64,000 nucleotides of DNA from Prevotella sp. E2-28. GTDB taxonomy: Bacteria > Bacteroidota > Bacteroidia > Bacteroidales > Bacteroidaceae. The stretch's first letter is position 1, and each line of letters starts with the position of its first letter. The translations under genes were made by a program, and so were the position numbers. The notes beneath the pieces are model-generated. The model was not told the DNA's origin. It made no database searches and was given only the letters and a program-made list of their open reading frames with translations. Positions 58,181-64,000 of this stretch are shown here, piece by piece. The stretch spans positions 3,472,001-3,536,000 of the forward strand of contig NZ_CP091788.1 in assembly GCF_022024055.1 (NCBI RefSeq). Reading direction: 5' to 3'.

Positions 58181-59962
58181 ATGAAAGAAACAAGATTACT
58201 GCTTTCTTTCCTTATTACAACCTCTACCTTGACCTTCTTGTCGTCCTGTAGTGATGACAAGGAGGTCAAGGAGACTTATAATTTGGAGGAGAAAGACGAC
58301 GCATTTGGCAAGGCCAATGACGTCTTTACAGCTGAGGAATGGTATCCTGGTGGCGAACTGGGCACTACCACCAAACGAAGCTACTCTGCACCAGCACCTG
58401 CCGTTGACCAGCTGGCCGACGGTCAGGAACGTTTTAAACATGGAGAGGATTTCTTTGAGCATCTCTACACCCTGAACACAGAACCTCGAAAAGGTCTCGG
58501 ACCGGCATGGGTTCGCTCAAGTTGTATCCACTGTCATCCTGGCTATGGCCACGGCAAGCGTCAGGAACAGTATCGTGCCAACGAGATTGGCAACGGCTAC
58601 CTGCTGGTTATCTATCATAATCAGGATGGTCCTATCGGTACCGATGGCAAACCAGCCTACACGAAGAACAGCTATATCTCTGAGGTGACGGGTATGCCCC
58701 AGACGCAGGCTATGGCACCATTCACGCCTCCTATCGATGAAAACCAGATTCAGATAGAATGGAAAAAGGTGGAGACGATGCCTAGCGGTCTGTCCATGAC
58801 TTTTGCCGATGGCGAGTCATACGAACTCATCTATCCTGAGGTGACCATTCCTCAGACAGCCTTTAATACCAATCCCAAGCCCGAGAACTACGAGGTGCGA
58901 CTGGAGTCAACCATCGGTATCTATGGTACAGGTCTGCTGGATGCCATTACCGACGAGGATATGGAGGCACAGTGGCGCAATGAGAGTCCTTTCGTAGAAC
59001 TGAATCCCGCCATGTGGGATAAGGCGAATAACAAGTTTGCTGCTTCTGCCTATTATTCTGCTGCCTATAATGATTTGGGCAAGCATCGCGGTGATCACGG
59101 CCCTGTAAAGCGTTTCACGTATGCCATGACACGTGGCTCACTGCAGGATGGTGCTGGTGCCAATGCTATCTGGAATATCACCAACGTGACACGTAGCGAC
59201 CGTCACTTCCTTTATACCACTCCCGCATGGGCCAAGGCTCAGAGCGAAGACCCCAACGTCATCAAGTATATCAAGGAGAATGGTGCCAGCGAACAGAGTC
59301 TGCTCCATCCTTATTATGCTGATGGTAGTGATGCTCAGATTGCTGCCCGTGTGAACGAGCTGTTGGGCGTGAACTCTATCGCCAAGAAAGAGACGTTCGA
59401 CAAGCACCTGTTCAAGGATGGCAAGGAGGAGATGAGCGACCTCGACTACTACGACTTCATGATATGGCATCGCGGCCTGGCTGTGCCTGCTGCCCGTAAC
59501 CTGGACGATCCCCAGGTGCAGCAGGGTAAGCAGCTCTTTGCACAGATAGGCTGCACCCGTTGCCATCGTCCATCGTGGAAGACGGGTAACGACGAATACT
59601 GGGTAGATGCCAGCATCAAAGCCTACTGCAAAGAGAAGGGTATAGACCCACAGAAGAGTCTGCCCCGCTTTGCCAAGCAGACTATCTGGCCATACACCGA
59701 TATGGTACAGCACCGCCTGTTCATGAAGAACGATATCCGTACGGGCTGGTGCCGCACTACCCCACTCTGGGGTCGCGGCCTGTCACTCCGACTGACGGGT
59801 GCTGAGGACCGTTTGCACGACTGTCGTGCCCGTAACGAGGTGGAGGCTATCATGTGGCACGGCTATTCACAGGATTCGGATGCCTACAAGACGGTAGAGG
59901 CATTCTCGAAACTGAGTAAGGCCGAGCGTGATGCAATAGTAAAGTTCCTGCGAGCGATTTAA
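58181..59962 (+). CDS. Di-heme c-type cytochrome lipoprotein (DUF1111, thiol-oxidoreductase-like)
   Basis: A 593-residue lipoprotein (signal peptide ending LTFLSSCSDD). Two CXXCH heme motifs are present: SSCIHCHPGYGHG (~residues 112-124) and CTRCHRPSWK (~459-468). The rest fits the di-heme DUF1111 family, seen next to imelysins, with conserved segments WVRSSCIHCHPG and ETPQT-like substrate loops. It should take part in electron transfer in the periplasm. The cytochrome maturation gene ccsBA follows 10 bp later, a sensible pairing because the hemes must be attached. Confidence 0.87.
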   Translation: MKETRLLLSFLITTSTLTFLSSCSDDKEVKETYNLEEKDDAFGKANDVFTAEEWYPGGELGTTTKRSYSAPAPAVDQLADGQERFKHGEDFFEHLYTLNTEPRKGLGPAWVRSSCIHCHPGYGHGKRQEQYRANEIGNGYLLVIYHNQDGPIGTDGKPAYTKNSYISEVTGMPQTQAMAPFTPPIDENQIQIEWKKVETMPSGLSMTFADGESYELIYPEVTIPQTAFNTNPKPENYEVRLESTIGIYGTGLLDAITDEDMEAQWRNESPFVELNPAMWDKANNKFAASAYYSAAYNDLGKHRGDHGPVKRFTYAMTRGSLQDGAGANAIWNITNVTRSDRHFLYTTPAWAKAQSEDPNVIKYIKENGASEQSLLHPYYADGSDAQIAARVNELLGVNSIAKKETFDKHLFKDGKEEMSDLDYYDFMIWHRGLAVPAARNLDDPQVQQGKQLFAQIGCTRCHRPSWKTGNDEYWVDASIKAYCKEKGIDPQKSLPRFAKQTIWPYTDMVQHRLFMKNDIRTGWCRTTPLWGRGLSLRLTGAEDRLHDCRARNEVEAIMWHGYSQDSDAYKTVEAFSKLSKAERDAIVKFLRAI

Positions 59963-59972
59963 GGTTATATAA

Positions 59973-61991
59973 ATGATAAAAAAAACACTGGTCATTATTT
60001 ATCTGGTGGTGGTAGCCGTGATGGCTACCGCCACCTTTGTTGAACATTTAAACGGCTTCAACATCTACGCACAGTGGTGGTTTACGGCCTTATGGGGCCT
60101 ACTGGCTGCTGTGGCTGTGGTCTATTTCCTGTCAAGGCACATCCGCAGATTATCTGTGGTGGTGCTGCACCTGTCATTCCTGGTGATTCTAGCTGGGGCA
60201 CTGCTGACCCGACTCACGGCGAGTCAGGGTTTTCTGCATCTACGCCCTAACGAGACAGCCATGAGATACGTGATGAACGACGGGAAGATACAGCCACTGC
60301 CTTTCAGCGTGAAGCTGGACACGTTTATAGTGGTTTATCATCCTGGAACGACGGCAGCGATGGACTATGAGTCGCACCTGAGATTCAAGGTTGACGAACG
60401 CGAAATGTGCGAGACGGTGTCGATGAACCACATCTGTTCCATCAAAGGTTTCCGACTCTATCAAAACAGCTACGATGCCGACGGACGCGGCACAGTGCTA
60501 ACGGTAAATAGCGACCCGTGGGGCATTCCCGTGACTTATACGGGGTATGCACTACTTTTCATTGGCTTGATATGGATGCTGATAGATCCGAAAGGACAAT
60601 ACCGACAGGTGCTACGCTCGCCATTGTTAAGACGCGGCACACTGGTGTTAGCGTTGCTGCTGGGCGTAGGCCAAATAGAAGCAGCACCCCGCACGGTGCC
60701 TGTTGAGACGGCCGAGAAGATGGGCCAGCTGAATATTCTGTATAATGACCGTATCTGTCCACTGCAGACCTATGCCGCTGACTTCACCAAGAAACTCTTT
60801 GGCAAGCCCAGTTACGAAGGGCTCACGGCCGAGCAAGTGCTGGCAGGCTATCTGTTTTTTGCCGATGAATGGAGCAGCGTGCCTTTGAAGAAGCAGACTG
60901 ACGACCGCCAATGGATTATCTACGAACTGCAGCACGGCTATTCGCTGAAGGTATTCCCTTATACCTCGCAGCATGGCGTTACCCGCTGGTATGCACCGGT
61001 AGAAGAGATAGATAGCATGGCAGTGCCAGCCGAGAACCGCTTGCTGATGACATCCTATTTTGACCTACTCTATGGTGCTGTGGATGCTGGCAACTATGCG
61101 ATGGCCAACGAATATCTGGATCGTCTGAAGGATTATCAGCACAGCAATGGCGGTGCGTCAATTCCTTCTGATATCCGATTGAAGTCAGAGCGAATCTATA
61201 ACACCATCCCCTTTGCCACCATCCTCTTTATGGTGTGCCTCACCATGGGCTTCATAGCCTTCTTCACGTTCCTCTTCTGGCCAAAGAAATGGGCCTTCCG
61301 CCTGCAATTTGCCGTCTTGCTGTTGTCATTCCTGACCCTTACCTATTGCGAGGCGCTGAGATGGATTATCAGTGGCAATATACCGATGTCAAATGGTTAC
61401 GAAACGATGCTGCTTATTGCGTGGCTGATACAGCTCGTGACGCTGTTCATGCAGCATCGGTTCCGCATCCTGCTTACCTTCGGCTTCCTGCTCTCAGGCT
61501 TCTTCCTGTTGGTGAGCCATATCTCGCAGATGGATCCTCAGATAGGTCATCTGATGCCAGTACTGCGCTCGCCGCTGCTCACGCTTCATGTCAGCATCAT
61601 CATGATAGCCTTTGCCCTGCTTAGCCTGACATTTATCTGCGGACTGACGGGCATTGCCTTCCACTTCACAAAGCGCAGGGAGCAGACCGACGTGCTGGCC
61701 ACGCTCAGTAGGGTGTTCCTCTATCCGGCACTGACCACACTGGGCTTTGGCATCTTCATTGGTGCCATTTGGGCAAATGTGTCGTGGGGTACGTATTGGA
61801 GTTGGGATCCTAAGGAGGTATGGGCGCTCATCACCTTCATGGTCTATGCGGTGGTAGTGCATACGCAGAGCTTCCGCGCTTTCCAGCGTCCGCTCACTTA
61901 TCATATCTACGTGACGCTTTGTTTCCTCACCATCCTGATGACATATTTTGGCGTGAACTATATCCTGGGCGGCATGCACTCGTATGCCTAA
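59973..61991 (+). CDS. CcsB-CcsA (ResB-ResC) fused cytochrome c heme lyase
   Basis: A 672-residue integral membrane protein of the system II cytochrome c maturation pathway. The ResB-like half (1-430) has two N-terminal helix pairs (LVVVAVMATATF, LSFLVILAGALLTRL) and a large loop. The CcsA half (~430-672) has six or more helices with the WGTYWSWDPKEVWALITFMV heme-handling motif (the WWD-type domain, ~604) and conserved His residues. It attaches heme to the cytochrome encoded just upstream. A short His-rich end closes the protein at MHSYA. Confidence 0.88.
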   Translation: MIKKTLVIIYLVVVAVMATATFVEHLNGFNIYAQWWFTALWGLLAAVAVVYFLSRHIRRLSVVVLHLSFLVILAGALLTRLTASQGFLHLRPNETAMRYVMNDGKIQPLPFSVKLDTFIVVYHPGTTAAMDYESHLRFKVDEREMCETVSMNHICSIKGFRLYQNSYDADGRGTVLTVNSDPWGIPVTYTGYALLFIGLIWMLIDPKGQYRQVLRSPLLRRGTLVLALLLGVGQIEAAPRTVPVETAEKMGQLNILYNDRICPLQTYAADFTKKLFGKPSYEGLTAEQVLAGYLFFADEWSSVPLKKQTDDRQWIIYELQHGYSLKVFPYTSQHGVTRWYAPVEEIDSMAVPAENRLLMTSYFDLLYGAVDAGNYAMANEYLDRLKDYQHSNGGASIPSDIRLKSERIYNTIPFATILFMVCLTMGFIAFFTFLFWPKKWAFRLQFAVLLLSFLTLTYCEALRWIISGNIPMSNGYETMLLIAWLIQLVTLFMQHRFRILLTFGFLLSGFFLLVSHISQMDPQIGHLMPVLRSPLLTLHVSIIMIAFALLSLTFICGLTGIAFHFTKRREQTDVLATLSRVFLYPALTTLGFGIFIGAIWANVSWGTYWSWDPKEVWALITFMVYAVVVHTQSFRAFQRPLTYHIYVTLCFLTILMTYFGVNYILGGMHSYA

Positions 61992-61997
61992 CAGTTG

Positions 61998-62642
61998 TTA
62001 TTTGACATCATAGGTTTGGTAAACCATATAATAGCCATCGGCACAGAACGAGATTCTGTTGCCGATGGCTTCGTTTAGGGTGCCCTGCCACCACTGGTCG
62101 TAGGCATAGCTATCCCAACGAAGACCTTCAGAATAGATGCTGGTACAGCCGAAATTAAAGATGCTGACCTGCTGACCAGATTTCGAGGGAAAAGTCTGAT
62201 AGCCGTATGAAGGGGTGAACATGCCATAATCGGTGTACATCACACCTTGCACGTTCATATCACGAAAATAGCGCATCAGCAACGAGATATTTCCTATCGT
62301 ATGGTCTTCACGCAGGCCGGTACAGCCAAGGTAGGCGATTCTGAGAGAGGGGTGAGGGGTGAGAGATGAGAGGTGAGAAGTGAGGGGTTGGAGGTTAGAA
62401 AGACAATAGCGGGTAGCTTTAGTCAGGTCGTTATCGTCCTGTTCATCTATCTGTACCAGCAGATGATGGTATTCCGCAGGCACGCTATCACCATCGCCAA
62501 TAACAACATCAGCCTGAGGCACGTTCCTAACGGCACCGTCGCACGCCACAATGTACTTAGCATTGCGGAGAATAGCTAAGGGCACCTCATGAGTAGGAAA
62601 CTGGCCATTAGCCACAATCACTGCATCATACTGTTCACTCAT
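61998..62642 (-). CDS. Thiamine pyrophosphokinase-type enzyme
   Basis: A 214-residue enzyme of the thiamine diphosphokinase family, which turns thiamine into thiamine diphosphate. The nucleotide and substrate motifs CDGAVRNVPQADVVIGDGDS (~35-54), QIDEQDDNDLTKATRYCL (~68-85) and GCTGLREDHTIGN (~108-120) are present. A short repetitive segment (PLTSHLSSLTPHPSLR, DNA 62341-62402) is inserted between two of them and does not belong to the usual fold. The stop and start overlap with pnuC by 4 bp. It belongs to a thiamine salvage operon with the transporter and receptor. Confidence 0.85.
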   Translation of the reverse strand: MSEQYDAVIVANGQFPTHEVPLAILRNAKYIVACDGAVRNVPQADVVIGDGDSVPAEYHHLLVQIDEQDDNDLTKATRYCLSNLQPLTSHLSSLTPHPSLRIAYLGCTGLREDHTIGNISLLMRYFRDMNVQGVMYTDYGMFTPSYGYQTFPSKSGQQVSIFNFGCTSIYSEGLRWDSYAYDQWWQGTLNEAIGNRISFCADGYYMVYQTYDVK

Positions 62643-63226
62643 CGCTGATCACTTTTTACACGCTTCGCCATGCCTTTCCATTTATAGTAGCCGGCAATGG
62701 CAATTACAACATAGAGTCCGTAAAGGATGGCCTTGAAAGGAATGCCCTTCTGGATATAAAGAATGGTACACACGATATCAACCACCATCCAGAACAGCCA
62801 CTGCTCCACATATTTTCGTGCCAAGGCCCACATGCCCACGAACGACAAGGCATTGGTAAAGGAGTCGAGCACAGGCACAGTGGAGTCGGTCCACGTAATC
62901 AACACATAATAGACGGCTGCCCACGCCGCAAAGAAAAAGACGAGGGCGGGCAGATACTGGCGACGCGGCATATAGATAATAGGTAGTGACTTCTTTTCCT
63001 TGCGCGTCTTCTTGAACTTCCACACAAAAAGTCCGTAGAAGGCAGCCAGCGTGTAATAGCACGCCATGCCGGCATCGCCATAGAGTCCGTGCTGATAATA
63101 CAGAATAACGTCAAGGGCTGGCATGATGATACCAATCACCCAAAGGGCAATATGAGCACGATACTCAAGCCCGATATATATCAGGCCGAGTATCGTGGTC
63201 ACTATGTCAAGCCAGTCTAGCGTCAT
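62639..63226 (-). CDS. PnuC-family vitamin transporter (probable thiamine transporter, PnuT-like)
   Basis: A 195-residue protein with about seven membrane helices and the PnuC landmarks. These include IIMPALDVILYYQHGLYGDA (~35-54), YGLFVWKF (~68), WLFWMVVDIVCTILY (~148) and IYGLY-like ends. PnuC proteins take up nicotinamide riboside. The Bacteroidota subgroup beside thiamine pyrophosphokinase is predicted to move thiamine (PnuT). It overlaps the kinase gene by 4 bp and follows the receptor gene by 3 bp. Confidence 0.85.
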   Translation of the reverse strand: MTLDWLDIVTTILGLIYIGLEYRAHIALWVIGIIMPALDVILYYQHGLYGDAGMACYYTLAAFYGLFVWKFKKTRKEKKSLPIIYMPRRQYLPALVFFFAAWAAVYYVLITWTDSTVPVLDSFTNALSFVGMWALARKYVEQWLFWMVVDIVCTILYIQKGIPFKAILYGLYVVIAIAGYYKWKGMAKRVKSDQR

Positions 63227-63229
63227 TTC

Positions 63230-64000
63230 TTAGAAGTTGATGCTCAGATGAGCCATGAAGTTAAACGGTGCTGAGGGGGCGAAGCCAGCCTCATACTGGT
63301 CGGAGGCAGCGTAGCCAGTAGCCACCACCTTACCGCCCTGCATAGTATAAGCAGGCGCAGCCCATCCGTTGTTGTCGTACTTTGCAGAGAAGAGATTATA
63401 GAAGGTGATACCTGCTGTCACATCCTTCAGTCCCAACTGGGGCAACTGGAAGTTGTACGACAGGTCCATATTCGTGGTGAAATGGCCGTCGAGCATCATG
63501 CTCACATCTACGGGGTTGCCGTTGTCGTCGAGGGTCTGATAGCTCTCGAAGCCAGTATTTGTCATATACTGCTTGCTCACATACTGGCTCTGGATGCTGG
63601 CATTAAAGCCCTGATACTTAAAGGTGAAGATGTTGTTGGCAATCCAGTCGGGCGAGAAGGCCAGCGTCTGGTCGCCAAGATTAGCCACGGTCTTATCGGT
63701 CAGCGTCACGGTGATATCCTTAACGCGGTTCTTTGACCAGGTGGCATTGGCATCCCAACGGAACCAGTCAACGGGTTTCCATGCAGCCTCAACTTCTACG
63801 CCAAGGCGGAAGCTCTTAGGTACGTTGCGGGTGATAGCCTCACCAATCTTATCAATCTCGCCAGTAAGCACAAACTGATCCTTATACTTCATCCAGTAGA
63901 AGTTGGCACCAGCCGTAAAGCTCTTGCTCTGGTACTTATAGCCCACCTCTAGGTCGTTGAGTCGCTCGGCCTTCGGCATCTCCAGTTCAGCATTGATACT
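63230..64000 (-). CDS. TonB-dependent receptor, C-terminal part (5' end outside the window)
   Basis: The last 256 residues of an outer-membrane barrel are present, with strands such as GYKYQSKSFTAGANFYWMKY and WFRWDANATWSKN, ending APSAPFNFMAHLSINF, a normal C-terminus for TonB receptors. It is followed within 3 bp by PnuC-like and thiamine kinase genes, the order of the predicted thiamine salvage operon (Omr1-PnuT-kinase) in Bacteroidetes, so the likely substrate is thiamine. A thiamine riboswitch would be expected upstream, outside this window. Confidence 0.85.
   Translation of the reverse strand, partial: SINAELEMPKAERLNDLEVGYKYQSKSFTAGANFYWMKYKDQFVLTGEIDKIGEAITRNVPKSFRLGVEVEAAWKPVDWFRWDANATWSKNRVKDITVTLTDKTVANLGDQTLAFSPDWIANNIFTFKYQGFNASIQSQYVSKQYMTNTGFESYQTLDDNGNPVDVSMMLDGHFTTNMDLSYNFQLPQLGLKDVTAGITFYNLFSAKYDNNGWAAPAYTMQGGKVVATGYAASDQYEAGFAPSAPFNFMAHLSINF

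Overview
The window is from a Bacteroidota chromosome, most likely Prevotellaceae (Prevotella/Segatella type). Three signs point there: most recognisable promoters are of the Bacteroidota kind (TTTG, 19-20 bases, TAnnTTTG); there is a SusC/SusD pair and a SecD-SecF fusion; and the secreted proteins carry the GAWAQ-type signal peptides common in that group. No transposase, phage or CRISPR genes are seen. Both ends cut genes: secDF on the left and a TonB-dependent receptor on the right.

Layout. 1-7.5 kb is housekeeping: secDF, an EEP-family protein, a rhomboid protease, HU, a PLP enzyme of sulfur amino-acid metabolism and a histidine phosphatase. 7.5-15.6 kb is a sulfur/metal block on the minus strand: a cysteine desulfurase with a long N-terminal extension, a family 2 (cyclic-nucleotide-domain) encapsulin shell, TusA-like and DsrE-like sulfur carriers, a DAACS symporter, a TonB receptor and a lipoprotein. 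15.8-20.7 kb holds an SDR enzyme and a restriction-modification island (C5 methyltransferase, PD-D/ExK nuclease, Vsr) with an odd leader. 20.7-21.4 kb is non-coding and rich in hairpins. 21.4-29.2 kb holds SusD/SusC, TcdA, a ThiS-ThiF-JAMM operon and tRNA-Leu(CAA). 29.4-39 kb is manC, HIT, greA, ruvB, two tandem Cache sensors, coaD, ybeY and a membrane AraC-type regulator. 39-53.2 kb is a locus of secreted modular proteins, one of which carries a near-eukaryotic ubiquitin domain, followed by an OmpA protein and an Ig-like lipoprotein. 53.2-64 kb is a 487-bp inverted-repeat element, a CtpA protease, a porin/imelysin/di-heme cytochrome/CcsBA group, and a thiamine salvage operon.

Three things stand out. 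First, five promoters share a rigid 72-bp layout: an 18-bp palindrome (core ATACCAA-N4-TTGGTAT), 18 bases, GCGATTK, 20 bases, TAMCTTTGC. They drive the encapsulin operon, the lipoprotein/TonB receptor/symporter operon, SusC, SusD and the ThiS-ThiF-JAMM operon. This looks like one undescribed activator regulon linking uptake, sulfur-carrier chemistry and a sulfur-storing protein compartment. Second, two palindromic repeat families lie in frame inside unrelated proteins: the presumed cargo-loading tail of the desulfurase, the AraC regulator and the mature N-terminus of the OmpA protein. Third, a secreted protein appears to begin, after signal cleavage, exactly at Met1 of a ubiquitin domain about 70 percent identical to the human protein, fused to bacterial surface modules.
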